A stretch of DNA of 46,626 bases, taken from positions 1 to 46,626 of the forward strand of contig JANYKG010000074.1 of assembly GCA_025358205.1 (NCBI GenBank). The letters run 5' to 3'. The first letter of the stretch is position 1, and each line of letters starts with the position of its first letter. Of this stretch, positions 13,960-23,007 are shown piece after piece. Position numbers and translations under genes: made by a program. The DNA comes from Armatimonadota bacterium (GTDB lineage: Bacteria; Armatimonadota; UBA5829; DTJY01). The notes under the pieces are model-generated. The model was not told where the DNA came from. It did no database searches and saw only the letters and a list, made by a program, of their open reading frames with translations.

Positions 13960-16900
13960 CTAGCGACCTCCTGTTTCCACTCGCAACGTCTTGATCTCGA
14001 ACGGATGGAAGGACAGGTCCACGCCGTCACCTGACAGATTCAGGTCTTTCTCGACTTCTTCAAGCATGTTCGTCAGGCTGACCCGCTTGGCATCTATCCA
14101 GAAGTCCACACGGCACCTGACGTGCGCGCTGTCCGCGTTGTACAGGCGCATTATCACCGCATCGCCGTCCTCAGCTCGCTTTACGCTCTCAACGATGATC
14201 TCCGGCGCGCTGACCTCCGCCAACGACAAGTGCGTTGCCGAGCACCCCTGTACCGCTATCACCGGCACGTTGAACTCGTATGCCGGGCGCACCACGCTCT
14301 CGACCGAGAAACCGCACTCGTGCGGAAGAAGTGCGTAGTTAATCCGGTGAACACCGTTGTCGCCACGGTAGTCCGGATGAGTCCCGCTTCGCAACAGAGT
14401 CAGCCTCATGCCGCCGCCGAGTACGCTGATCCCGTACTTGCAGTCGTTCAGAAGCGCAATGCCGTACTTCGGCTCGGATAGATCGGTCCACTTGTGGTTG
14501 CATACCTCGAACCGCGCCCGGTCCGTAGATAGGTTCATGTGCGTCGGACGAAGCAGATGCCCGAACTGGATGTCGAACCGCGCGTCGTTGGTAACGATGG
14601 TAGTGTCAAAGCCTGCCTTCAGCAATTTGTGAGTCTCTCGCCAGTCCACCAGCGTCTCGAAATCCACTTGTGGTGTGCCGCTATGGAACACCATATCCTG
14701 AGTTATAACCGACTTCTCGCCGATGTTGTACTTGCTGCGGATGCGCAGTTGGAGTGGGCCGATGGAAGCGACCTCACGAGATATCAGGCTCGCGGAATCA
14801 TCCAGCTTGAGTTGGTAATCTGCGTCAATATCCCAGTTGTCCCAACTATTCGGAATGTCCTCGGCGATCCAGAACGTGTTGAACGCGCCGCCATTCTGGA
14901 CCAACTCGCGCTCGGCTTTCTTGTCCACAAAGCTCACTATCCGCCCACGATCATCGAAGCGGACCGAGGCAAACGGCGTCTCAATGGTGTCTCCTTCCAC
15001 CTCGAACGGTGGGTCGGTCGTAAAACGATGCTTGACCAAACCGGTGGATACGACTCCCAGGGGCACGTTCTGCACGCCGGTCACCGCGGTCATGCGCTTG
15101 CCTTGCACATCCTCATAGCCTTGCGCAAACAGGCTGCCCTCAGGAGCCATGCCGTCGGGCAGGTCGGGTATCACTATCTCACCGTCACGCCCCCAACTCA
15201 GGCTGTTTGCGATGGTGATCCGATCAGCGGCCTTATCGCCCAGGGATCTGATACCATCGCAGGCTAATGCGGCTGCATCAGCGCTGCACTCGTCAAGCTC
15301 CTTCACCGCGCGCTCGTTCACCTCGGTGATAGAACTCCCCGGGAGAATATCGTGAAACTGGTTTATCAGCAACACCTTCCACAAATCGAGCAGGCGTCCG
15401 GCAGGATATTCGCCGCCCTTGACTGAGGCGAGCGACCATGCCCACTCGGCATCGCGCAGCGCCAGTTCGCTCTTCCTATTGCCGCGCTTGATGCCGTGGA
15501 TGGAGGTCAGCGTCCCACGGTGCAGTTCCAAGTAAAGCTCACCTGACCATGACGGCAAGTTTTCGCCGAGGTCGCGTTCAAGATCGTTCATGAACTCGCT
15601 GACGGAGATATGTCGTGAGCGGGGACAACCCTCCAGATCGGCCACGCGGCAGCTAATCTCAATCATCTCATCCTGAGGTCCGCCGCCTCCATCGCCGTAT
15701 CCGTATGAGGAGTACCGGCGATCCTGGATGTCCTTGTGCAGCACGCGCTTGTACTGCTCGATAAGCGTCTTCGGATCGGGCCACGCATGAATGGTGTTGA
15801 AATGCGCGATGACCTCTGTACCGTCCAAACCTTTCCAGCGGAAGGTATCGTATGGAAACTGGTTGGTATCATTCCAGGAAAGCTTGGTGGTGAGGAAAAA
15901 CTTCACACCGCATCCGCGCATGATCTGCGGAATAGCCGCCGAATAACCGAAAACATCCGGCTGCCAGTAGGCGTCCGAACGGTAGCCGAACCATTTCTGA
16001 GTGAACGCCTGGCCGAGGAGGAACTGGCGGATCATCGCCTCGCCTGAGGTGATGTTGCAGTCCGGCTCCACCCACATCCCGCCGTTCGGCTCCCAGCGCC
16101 CGGCCTTCACCTCTTTGACGATGCGCTCGAATACCTCAGGATAGTACACGCGTACCATGTCCGCATGACAAGGAGCGCTCTGCAGAAACCGATAGTCGGG
16201 ATACCGGTCAAGCATGTTCAGCGCGTTTGAGAACGTGCGAGCAGCCTTGCGAATGGTCTCGTCTAACGTCCACAACCAGGCCGTGTCAAGATGCGAGTGG
16301 CCTGTCAACCCCATGAATGGCGCAGTGTCGCCGTTGTGCGCGTCCAGCAGCGGCTTCATCACCTCGCGCGCCTTGACCAGCGCAGGCCTCCATTTGGCCT
16401 CTGCTACCTCGCCGGGAATCTGGCTGATTATCGAGTAGACCTTGCTAAGCCCGGCCATGACCTTGCCGTAGCGCAGAGAATCCTGATCCAATGAGTCGGC
16501 AAGGCTCAGCAGCACACGCAGATCGAGGTAGAACTCCTTGACGTCTCGGCGGCAGAGCGTGAGTTGGACGCGCTCAAACGTCCGGCGGTAGCGAGACTCA
16601 TCTGATACATCCGCCAACCCAAGACCACGTGGATTACTTGCCACACACGGATGTCCCGCATAGGCCTCAATGGCGATCTCGATACGCTGACCCGCTTTAC
16701 CGCTCGCGGATACCAGTTTCGCTATGTGATGAGGCAGTTCCTTATCGCCGACCGCGTAGGAATCAAGCAGACCGCGTGTAATGCCGTCAACAAACAACAG
16801 TGTCTCAACGGCGCCGGTCTTCGCACAAACGAAAACTTCCTGTCCATCGCAGCATTCCGGCAACACTACACTACCCCGAAACCAAGCGCTGCCCCATGAC

Positions 16901-17085
16901 TTGCCCCAGGATGGCCCCTTATTGGCATCACGCCATTCCAAGCCGTCAGTCGCCGCTGGATTTCTGAGGTGATCCTGAGTCTCCGCGATCCGCATCGGTA
17001 CGTCCGCAACGACTTCATATACCAGCGCCCGATACTGGTCCAGCGCCAGTTCAAGTTTGCGTTTGATCTTCTTGTCTACAATCAT
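13960..17085 (-). CDS. GH38 alpha-mannosidase
   Basis: A 1041-residue glycoside hydrolase family 38 enzyme. The zinc-binding motif GHSHLDTAWLW lies near residue 260, and WQPDVFGYSAAIPQIM near 375 contains the expected Asp nucleophile. MWVEPDCNITSGEA and YGYGDGGGGP are further GH38 blocks. The N-terminal beta-domain and long C-terminal beta-sandwich part (PLQLRIRSKYNIGEKSVITQDM onwards) give normal full length. I prefer the ATG at 17085 (MIVDKKIK) because AGGAG lies about 8 nt upstream; an upstream in-frame ATG at 17118 lacks one. No signal peptide, so it probably acts on imported or cytosolic mannosides. It is divergent from the nitroreductase and convergent with the sulfatase operon. Confidence 0.93.
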   Translation of the reverse strand: MIVDKKIKRKLELALDQYRALVYEVVADVPMRIAETQDHLRNPAATDGLEWRDANKGPSWGKSWGSAWFRGSVVLPECCDGQEVFVCAKTGAVETLLFVDGITRGLLDSYAVGDKELPHHIAKLVSASGKAGQRIEIAIEAYAGHPCVASNPRGLGLADVSDESRYRRTFERVQLTLCRRDVKEFYLDLRVLLSLADSLDQDSLRYGKVMAGLSKVYSIISQIPGEVAEAKWRPALVKAREVMKPLLDAHNGDTAPFMGLTGHSHLDTAWLWTLDETIRKAARTFSNALNMLDRYPDYRFLQSAPCHADMVRVYYPEVFERIVKEVKAGRWEPNGGMWVEPDCNITSGEAMIRQFLLGQAFTQKWFGYRSDAYWQPDVFGYSAAIPQIMRGCGVKFFLTTKLSWNDTNQFPYDTFRWKGLDGTEVIAHFNTIHAWPDPKTLIEQYKRVLHKDIQDRRYSSYGYGDGGGGPQDEMIEISCRVADLEGCPRSRHISVSEFMNDLERDLGENLPSWSGELYLELHRGTLTSIHGIKRGNRKSELALRDAEWAWSLASVKGGEYPAGRLLDLWKVLLINQFHDILPGSSITEVNERAVKELDECSADAAALACDGIRSLGDKAADRITIANSLSWGRDGEIVIPDLPDGMAPEGSLFAQGYEDVQGKRMTAVTGVQNVPLGVVSTGLVKHRFTTDPPFEVEGDTIETPFASVRFDDRGRIVSFVDKKAERELVQNGGAFNTFWIAEDIPNSWDNWDIDADYQLKLDDSASLISREVASIGPLQLRIRSKYNIGEKSVITQDMVFHSGTPQVDFETLVDWRETHKLLKAGFDTTIVTNDARFDIQFGHLLRPTHMNLSTDRARFEVCNHKWTDLSEPKYGIALLNDCKYGISVLGGGMRLTLLRSGTHPDYRGDNGVHRINYALLPHECGFSVESVVRPAYEFNVPVIAVQGCSATHLSLAEVSAPEIIVESVKRAEDGDAVIMRLYNADSAHVRCRVDFWIDAKRVSLTNMLEEVEKDLNLSGDGVDLSFHPFEIKTLRVETGGR

Positions 17086-17177
17086 CACATCTCCTGTTCG
17101 TTGGTCTGCCCTATCCATTCAGAATATTCGCCGCAGACGAGAATGTCCCTGCACAATTCTCGGCGTTAATGCTTGCA

Positions 17178-17206
17178 TTGCACTGGAATGGGTATGCTAA
17201 TATAGT
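17178..17206 (+). promoter_or_regulatory. Putative sigma70 promoter of the nitroreductase gene
   Basis: TTGCAC (17178-17183) and TATAGT (17201-17206) are separated by 17 bp and lie 38 bp upstream of the ATG. Matches are 4/6 and 5/6. Confidence 0.55.
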
Positions 17207-17243
17207 GAGGAACAGGTACACTGCCAACCAACGGAGGACGAAA

Positions 17244-17804
17244 ATGGAACTAATGGATGTTATAAATGCGCGCCGATCAGTGCGGGCGTACAAGCCGGAT
17301 GCGGTGGAGAAAAGCAAGATCGAGAAGATCATCGCCGCCGCCGTGCAAGCCCCCACCGGCATGAACCAGCAGCCGTGGGTGTTCGGCGTGATTCAGGATG
17401 CCGCCGTGCTGGATGACTACTCTGAACGGACGCGGCAGTTTCTCCTCAGTAAAGTGGGTGAGTGGGAATGGCTGGCGGGATATGCCGATTACTTCGCAAA
17501 TCCAGAGTTCAACGTCTTCTACCACGCTCCGGCGCTGGTGGTGATCTACGCGAAGAATGCCTCCCCCCTCGCGACGACCGACTGCACGCTGGCGGCTGAA
17601 AACATGATGCTGGCGGCCTGCGAACTGGGGCTTGGGTCTTGCTGGATCGGGTTCTCAGCTTTCGTGCTGAACACGCCGGAGGTGAAGCGCGAACTGGGTA
17701 TTCCCGAAGGCTACGTTGCGGTCGCTCCGATTATTGTGGGCTACCCGGCAGGCCCTATTCCCGCACCGGAAAAGAACCCGCCGGAAGTGATGTACTGGAA
17801 GTAG
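17244..17804 (+). CDS. Nitroreductase family protein
   Basis: A 186-residue flavin-dependent oxidoreductase of the nitroreductase superfamily. The start MELMDVINARRSVRAYKPDAV carries the RRSVRxY FMN-phosphate motif. APTGMNQQPWVFGVI at about 38 and DCTLAAENMMLAACELGLGSCWIG at about 112-135 are the standard core helices. These enzymes reduce nitro, quinone or similar acceptors with NAD(P)H as FMN-binding homodimers in the cytosol. The start was chosen by GGAGG 7 nt upstream (ACGGAGGACGAAA); an in-frame ATG 75 bp earlier falls before the promoter. It looks monocistronic, followed by a repeat tract. The substrate is unknown. Confidence 0.9.
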   Translation: MELMDVINARRSVRAYKPDAVEKSKIEKIIAAAVQAPTGMNQQPWVFGVIQDAAVLDDYSERTRQFLLSKVGEWEWLAGYADYFANPEFNVFYHAPALVVIYAKNASPLATTDCTLAAENMMLAACELGLGSCWIGFSAFVLNTPEVKRELGIPEGYVAVAPIIVGYPAGPIPAPEKNPPEVMYWK

Positions 17805-17815
17805 AATCAAATTCG

Positions 17816-17968
17816 AAATTCGAAGCACGAAGCACGAAACAAAAAGCAATGGGGGAAAGAAGCAAGCGGGAGACGCGGACTGCGGATCAGACAAATTCGA
17901 AGTACTAAGCACGAACAAAGAGCAATAGGGGAAAGAAACAAGCAGCAAACGCCGGCCGCGGAGGGTCT
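17816..17968. repeat. Direct duplication of a 77-bp unit with (cgaag/cacgaa) motifs
   Basis: Two imperfect copies start with aaattcgaag at 17816 and 17893. Both run through gcacgaa, agcaat, ggggaaagaa and gcggactgcgga-like blocks. The interval encodes nothing convincing and lies between the nitroreductase and ATPase genes. Confidence 0.75.
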
Positions 17969-18005
17969 TGTTTGGTCCATTTCCCCTTTTGTCATTTCCC
18001 CAATG

Positions 18006-18036
18006 TTTCGAATTTCGGATTTCGGATTTCGAATTT
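18006..18036. repeat. Inverted copy of the atccgaa heptamer repeat
   Basis: Period-7 sequence tttcgga, about four copies, ends just before the stop of the minus-strand ATPase gene. It is the reverse complement of the heptamer in the sulfatase gene. Confidence 0.8.
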
Positions 18037-18043
18037 GCGCGCC

Positions 18044-18745
18044 CTACTCCCCCTGCTCCATGAACCGCTTGTAGATCCGGTAGTGATCCGTGTCCTGATA
18101 CCGCACTGGCCTCACGGGCGTGTGGTCAAAGCTGTAGATCGAGGCGTCTGGGCATGTCAGCAGAATCGGCGAATGCGTGGCGATGATGAACTGCGCGTGC
18201 CCCGCCGCCGCCATCTCCGTAATCATCTCTCGCAGCCGAATCTGCGTCTTCGGCGAAAGAGCCGACTCCGGCTCGTCAAGCAGGTACAGCCCCCTGATGC
18301 TGCACCGCGAGCTTAGGAACGCCATTATCCCCTGCCCGTGCGACTGCGCCACCAACGACTTCCCGCCGAAGTGCTTCAACTGCGCAGGGTCGCTGGTCGC
18401 CCACTCATCAAGCATCTCGATGAAGTCCTGGAACACGGAGGATGAGAAGAAGGACCCCGGCACGCGCCCGTTCGTCCACTCTACGGACACATGCTCGTAG
18501 AAAGTCGCCTCGTACTTGTTGTAGCCCACCCTCCACCGCTCAGGATCGCGCCAGATGTGTATGCCGCACTTCTTCGCCACCGCCTCCAACAGAGTGGACT
18601 TGCCTGTGCCGTTCTCGCCGACGAACAGCGTGACCGGCGTATCGAAGTCCAGCCGCTTCGTTTCGTGGAAGATTGGAAGGTTGAAAGGATAGAACTCCGC
18701 AGTCGGATATCCCTGCGGATGCAGACTCACGCTTTTCAGATGCAT
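18044..18745 (-). CDS. COG3910-type AAA family ATPase
   Basis: A 233-residue ABC-type/SMC-like ATPase. Walker A VGENGTGKSTLLEA is at about residue 43, GGKSLVAQSHGQGIMAFL is a signature-like loop at about 127, Walker B GLYLLDEPESALSP is at about 151, and ATHSPILLTCPDA provides the H-loop. Length, order and the C-terminal DTDHYRIYKRFM match the small stand-alone ATPases of COG3910, whose function is not established. No coiled-coil arm, nuclease or sensor domain is fused. The ATG has a weak ribosome site. It lies 150 bp downstream of the restriction-modification gene on the same strand; co-transcription is possible, but a joint defence role is only a guess. Confidence 0.85.
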   Translation of the reverse strand: MHLKSVSLHPQGYPTAEFYPFNLPIFHETKRLDFDTPVTLFVGENGTGKSTLLEAVAKKCGIHIWRDPERWRVGYNKYEATFYEHVSVEWTNGRVPGSFFSSSVFQDFIEMLDEWATSDPAQLKHFGGKSLVAQSHGQGIMAFLSSRCSIRGLYLLDEPESALSPKTQIRLREMITEMAAAGHAQFIIATHSPILLTCPDASIYSFDHTPVRPVRYQDTDHYRIYKRFMEQGE

Positions 18746-18895
18746 ATACCACCAGACTCTCTGTTACCCCGCTCCCAGCACTCTTGCGCAGGAGCTATTG
18801 CAGGCCGCTCCATGGGCGGCAGCCGCTGGTCGGTGGGATCCTTCGACCACGGACCTGCTATCTTTTTGCCTTAGCCATTCCACCCTGGCAATACG

Positions 18896-21800
18896 TCATC
18901 CCTTCACCCACGCGTTCATGTTTCCGGCGGCGTAGGCGTTGTAGTATGCCAGTATCAGGTCTTTCGTGCGGAATGATCCGTGGGCCGCTTCGTCCTGGCG
19001 CTTGACTATCGGGAAGGTGTCCAGTATCTCCCCGGCCTCTTCGCGAGTCATGCCGTAGAGGTGGAAGTAAAGCGCATCGAGCTGACAACGCAGGTGAAGC
19101 CGCCGATCTTCGTCCCATGCAAACGGCGGGCCGGTATAGCCCATGTCTTCCGCAAATCCTTTCAAGTCGTTGGCCGTGTAGCACAGTTCCAGAACCCGCG
19201 GCTTGATGAAGTCTGCCAGCTTCACACCCTGCCACTCCTGCTCGTATCTCTCCGGCGGAAGAACGGGGAACTGCTCTACGATGAAGAAGCAGAGGTTTGT
19301 GCTGCTGACCTTCTGGCGAGCTATATAATCCAGAACGATAGCATTCAGGTTCGACAGAAGGCATGGAACGGACTCAGCACGATCGCCTATCACAATCAGC
19401 GGGAGCTTATGGCCTGCAGCAACGGGGGGTATGATACTTGCAATGGCAGTACGCATATTCGTAGCGCACGCTATGTCCCTGAAACCGAGTCTGAAACTAC
19501 TAGAGGAGTCTACTTTATCCGCAGGAACCCAGTACCTGGGCAGAGGAGTAAAGGTAACATCCAGTTTCCGGTCTAGCGGTGTGATCTCAGACGCCTGGTT
19601 GCCTATCATTCGCTCCTCTCCGGTTATAGCAGCGGCATATCGGTGGTCATAATGGTGTACCATCTTGCCCTCGTAGAGAGGAACGTACTTCGTACTGCCC
19701 TTCGTGTAGACGTTGCCCACACCAAGCCAGAAGCCGTCCTTCTCCAGATCGGCTGCGGTCTTGAACAGGTTTGAGTCGTTCGTCATATCGAACATGCGGA
19801 GGAAGCTAACCCCCCACGGGTTCGACTCCTCACCACCGTTCTTGTCCACAAGCACCGGGGCGGCCTTGTATATCTTGCGGGTAAGCTCCGCATCCCTGCT
19901 GCGGCGGAAGATCGGCGTGGTAAGGGTGTTCGGGTTGAAGAGTCGGAAATCATCAGGCGTCAACATGCAGATGCGCGCGGGGTCGCTAATCTCCCTCATG
20001 TTGTGAAGGAAGAACCCGCAGCGTATTTTCACCTGCGGCGCGGCCTGTCCGGTCATCAGAATGATGCTGAACTTGAAGCTCCTATGCACATCCGGGAAAA
20101 TCGCGTCCCTATTCTCGAAGTCCAGCAGTTGGTCCAGCATCGAATCGCTGACGAGATGCTGGAAGTATGCCTTGGTGGTATCATCAGTGGCTATTCCGCT
20201 GGGAACCAGCAGGCCCGCGCGGCCCGTCTTTCCCATAACCTGAAGCGCCTTCTCCGCGAAGAGCGCGTAAAGATTCGTGTCGCCCCGGCCCATGAGCGGA
20301 TAGTACCCCGAGTTGCGCGTGTAAGAGAGCAGATTATCCGACCTGGCGCGCGCCGATTCGTACTCGCTCCACAGCTCAGGGTTCTCAGTCTGAAGCGCCG
20401 CTATCATGTCTTTCCTCTTCGCCGCCGTGGGAGCCAGAGCGATGGCCTTATCCCGCCCGGCAAAGAACTCGTTCTCCTGCAGCTTGATCCGCTCCCACGG
20501 AGGGTTGCCGACAACGGCCTCAAAACCCGCTTCTTCATCGCCAAGCGGACGCCCGAAGTGATCGAAGTAGATCTCCGGGAACTCTAGCTCCCAGTGGAAG
20601 AAATGCTCGCGGTTCGCTAACCCGTCCGCCTCATCCAGCACGGCCTCCAGTGCAGGAACACGGAAGGCAGTGCGACTGGAAACATAGGTTGACATGATAG
20701 CCTGATGCTCCGGCTTGACCGCCATGCCAAGCTGAACGGCTGTTACCATGTTCAACACGCGGGCGTATTTGTCCGCCAGTTGTTCTCTCAGCTCCTTATA
20801 CGCCTCTTCCTGCGCCTTCACCCCGGCAACGTCCGCTGCGTCGTTTGTTTCGATAAACTCCATGAACCCGATAGCCTTGGACATCCGCTGCGTGAAGTCG
20901 CTATCGGTGAAGAGGGATATCTGCGTTTCTTCTTTCTTGACCTTCCGCTTCTTGGTAGCAGCGCCCACTGTCAGACTCTCCAGCCGCGCGCCGACCAGCG
21001 AGTTGCCCGGCCGGAGGTGATGATCCAGGAACGAAAGCGGTCTGTCCTCTGCCACGGTGATGAGCCAAAGAGAGAGCTTGGCAAGCTCCACCGCCAGAGG
21101 ATTGAGGTCAACGCCGTATACGCAAGCCTGCACAACGCGCCGTTTCCAGAACGCCAGGTCGGCTTCCTCCGGCGTCTTGTCCTGGGGAACGACCGCAATA
21201 TCAACCAGGAACCGCGCGATGAACTCGGTAGCCTCAACCAGGAAGTGCCCGCTGCCCATAGCGGGATCGAGCACATTCACGCTGAGCACAGCTTGAATCT
21301 TCGCGGCATCGTCCTTCTTCTTCGCGACGGCGCGCTTCAGCACCGGGCCGAGGGTATTCTCCACGATGTACTTGACGATGTAATCCGGCGTGTAGTAGGA
21401 GCCGCTGGCCTTCCGCTCGCCCTTGTCGTTTACAAGTTCGATGTCCCAGCCGACTTCCGGCTCGGTTATCGGCTGCAGGCGGTATTCCAGCAACCCTTCG
21501 TATATCGTGCCCATGTGCTGAACTGCCAGGTCGCGATAATCTACGAACTCATTACTCACTCGCGCCAGCTTGTCAATGGCCTGCTGAAGGTGCGCGTCCC
21601 CGACGGTATACTTGGTGAGGAATTCGTGTTTCTTCGGATCGAATAGGCCTCCATTGAAGGTGGAAACGCTGAGCGGAGGGTCGCCGTCGTTGATGGCCTT
21701 GAAAAGGTACTGGAGCTTCGGCCACAGAAGAGCGCTGCCCGCGAGCAGACGTTTGCCGGTCTTCACGTCCAGCGCTACGGATTGCTTGACGGCGTGAAGG

Positions 21801-22744
21801 CTGTACGTCTCGCGGTACTGCTGGTTCTCTCTCACCGGCAGGAGTTCCCGCGCCTCGGCGTAGAGAATGAAGATCAGCCGGTAGAGTAGAATCAGGGAAT
21901 TCTCGTATATGTCCGGGAGTATCTCCGGCTTCGGCTTCAGCTTGTTGCCCGGATAGTCCAGAAACCCCTGCGCGATGTGACGCAGAGAATAGTAAACCTG
22001 ATCTTTCAGGCTATCCCCGACGTTCCTCGCATAGTCCGCGCTCTCCCGCAGAAGTGCGGCGATTGAGAGCGGTCCGTCATCGAAAGCAGCCCTTCGGAAA
22101 AATGCGAAGAAGTAAAGGAACCTCTCCACATCGGCGGACTTGACTAGTTCGTCCAGGTCCACCTCGTAGAAATGATCTAGCTTGTGGGCGGTGTCCTTAT
22201 GGTAGAGCCGCCATTGCTTGCCGTTGGTGAGGATGCCCCAATCCACGCCGCTGTGCTGCATGTAGAAAGCGATCTGGTAGGAGGGGTTCTTGTTGGAGAG
22301 ATTATCGGTAGCGCTTTGCTTGACTGCGATGTCCAGCGGACGGTTCCAGTACTTGGCGTCACCCACGGCGATTCCGCCCTGATTGGGCAGCGCGTCGGTG
22401 AGAGTCTTCTTCTTGTTGGCGTTCTGTGCCTCGATGTCGCGGTAGAAGATATAGTCTGGTGTCTTTGTGCCGTCCGATGTTCTCAGCGACGCCTGCACCT
22501 CAAAGGTATGGCCGAGCTTCTGCAGTATCTTCTTGACCAGTTCATCCTCGGTCTGTGCCTCGATGTCTGAGGGAATGAAGCTGCTGAAGATCGCAGCGAT
22601 CTCTTCCATAGCTTTACTTGCAGCGTCCTTCAGCGACTGCCACTGTGTACGAGTCGGCAGAACCTCGTTCAGGTAATGGTCTGCGAAAAGGTGTTGGTTG
22701 CGGTGTGCAGGAATGCTGATCTCCAACTGCTCAAAACCAGGCAT
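18896..22744 (-). CDS. Type IIG restriction-modification enzyme (Eco57I-like, nuclease plus N6-adenine methyltransferase)
   Basis: A 1282-residue single-chain enzyme. The N-terminal nuclease-like domain has PDYIFY (about 95) and VGDAKYW (about 127-133), fitting a PD-(D/E)xK site with Asp, Asp and Lys. The methyltransferase has motif I DPAMGSGHFLVEA at about 492, VYGVDLNPLAVELAKLSLWL next, and motif IV NPPWE at about 745, typical of N6-adenine methylation. The remaining C-terminal part, with blocks such as KYVPLYEGKMVHHYDHRYAA, is the expected target-recognition region. AAGGAG lies 6 nt upstream of the ATG. No separate specificity subunit or second methyltransferase is nearby. The PD-(D/E)xK domain argues against a BREX PglX. 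The recognition sequence cannot be read from the protein. Confidence 0.9.
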   Translation of the reverse strand: MPGFEQLEISIPAHRNQHLFADHYLNEVLPTRTQWQSLKDAASKAMEEIAAIFSSFIPSDIEAQTEDELVKKILQKLGHTFEVQASLRTSDGTKTPDYIFYRDIEAQNANKKKTLTDALPNQGGIAVGDAKYWNRPLDIAVKQSATDNLSNKNPSYQIAFYMQHSGVDWGILTNGKQWRLYHKDTAHKLDHFYEVDLDELVKSADVERFLYFFAFFRRAAFDDGPLSIAALLRESADYARNVGDSLKDQVYYSLRHIAQGFLDYPGNKLKPKPEILPDIYENSLILLYRLIFILYAEARELLPVRENQQYRETYSLHAVKQSVALDVKTGKRLLAGSALLWPKLQYLFKAINDGDPPLSVSTFNGGLFDPKKHEFLTKYTVGDAHLQQAIDKLARVSNEFVDYRDLAVQHMGTIYEGLLEYRLQPITEPEVGWDIELVNDKGERKASGSYYTPDYIVKYIVENTLGPVLKRAVAKKKDDAAKIQAVLSVNVLDPAMGSGHFLVEATEFIARFLVDIAVVPQDKTPEEADLAFWKRRVVQACVYGVDLNPLAVELAKLSLWLITVAEDRPLSFLDHHLRPGNSLVGARLESLTVGAATKKRKVKKEETQISLFTDSDFTQRMSKAIGFMEFIETNDAADVAGVKAQEEAYKELREQLADKYARVLNMVTAVQLGMAVKPEHQAIMSTYVSSRTAFRVPALEAVLDEADGLANREHFFHWELEFPEIYFDHFGRPLGDEEAGFEAVVGNPPWERIKLQENEFFAGRDKAIALAPTAAKRKDMIAALQTENPELWSEYESARARSDNLLSYTRNSGYYPLMGRGDTNLYALFAEKALQVMGKTGRAGLLVPSGIATDDTTKAYFQHLVSDSMLDQLLDFENRDAIFPDVHRSFKFSIILMTGQAAPQVKIRCGFFLHNMREISDPARICMLTPDDFRLFNPNTLTTPIFRRSRDAELTRKIYKAAPVLVDKNGGEESNPWGVSFLRMFDMTNDSNLFKTAADLEKDGFWLGVGNVYTKGSTKYVPLYEGKMVHHYDHRYAAAITGEERMIGNQASEITPLDRKLDVTFTPLPRYWVPADKVDSSSSFRLGFRDIACATNMRTAIASIIPPVAAGHKLPLIVIGDRAESVPCLLSNLNAIVLDYIARQKVSSTNLCFFIVEQFPVLPPERYEQEWQGVKLADFIKPRVLELCYTANDLKGFAEDMGYTGPPFAWDEDRRLHLRCQLDALYFHLYGMTREEAGEILDTFPIVKRQDEAAHGSFRTKDLILAYYNAYAAGNMNAWVKG

Positions 22745-22926
22745 GCTATCTCCTTAACACGAAGCTATCCTCATCTTCCTAGTACTCCTAAGCCACCCCG
22801 GAATCCTCCGTGATGACAGCAGTGTGCGTTCTCTCTGTCCCGGTGGGCGGCCTGGACAGGATTAGACGCCTGGGAGAATCGGCTGGGGGCGGGGGATGGC
22901 AGGCGGACTCTCCGATACGGCTCGCG

Positions 22927-22954
22927 TCCTTCGACCGCCTCAGGACAGGCGGTC
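22927..22954. repeat. Palindromic dispersed repeat (tccttcgaccgcctcaggacagg type)
   Basis: GACCGCC (22933-22939) and GGCGGTC (22948-22954) form a perfect 7-bp stem. The surrounding wording is that of a widespread bacterial palindrome that encodes FDRLRTG when it falls in a frame. It lies in the 263-bp interval upstream of the restriction gene, downstream of the DUF2961 gene. Confidence 0.75.
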
Positions 22955-23007
22955 ACTCGCCCTCCCTCCCCGCTGCTCACCATTCACTGTTGACTGATCA
23001 CTTCCCC

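Noticed and set aside
17816-17968. Two direct repeats as a CRISPR remnant
   Set aside because: The two copies abut with no spacer between them, and no cas genes are present.
18896-22744. BREX PglX methyltransferase
   Set aside because: The protein carries an N-terminal PD-(D/E)xK-type nuclease domain, and no brxC, pglZ or brxL genes are adjacent.
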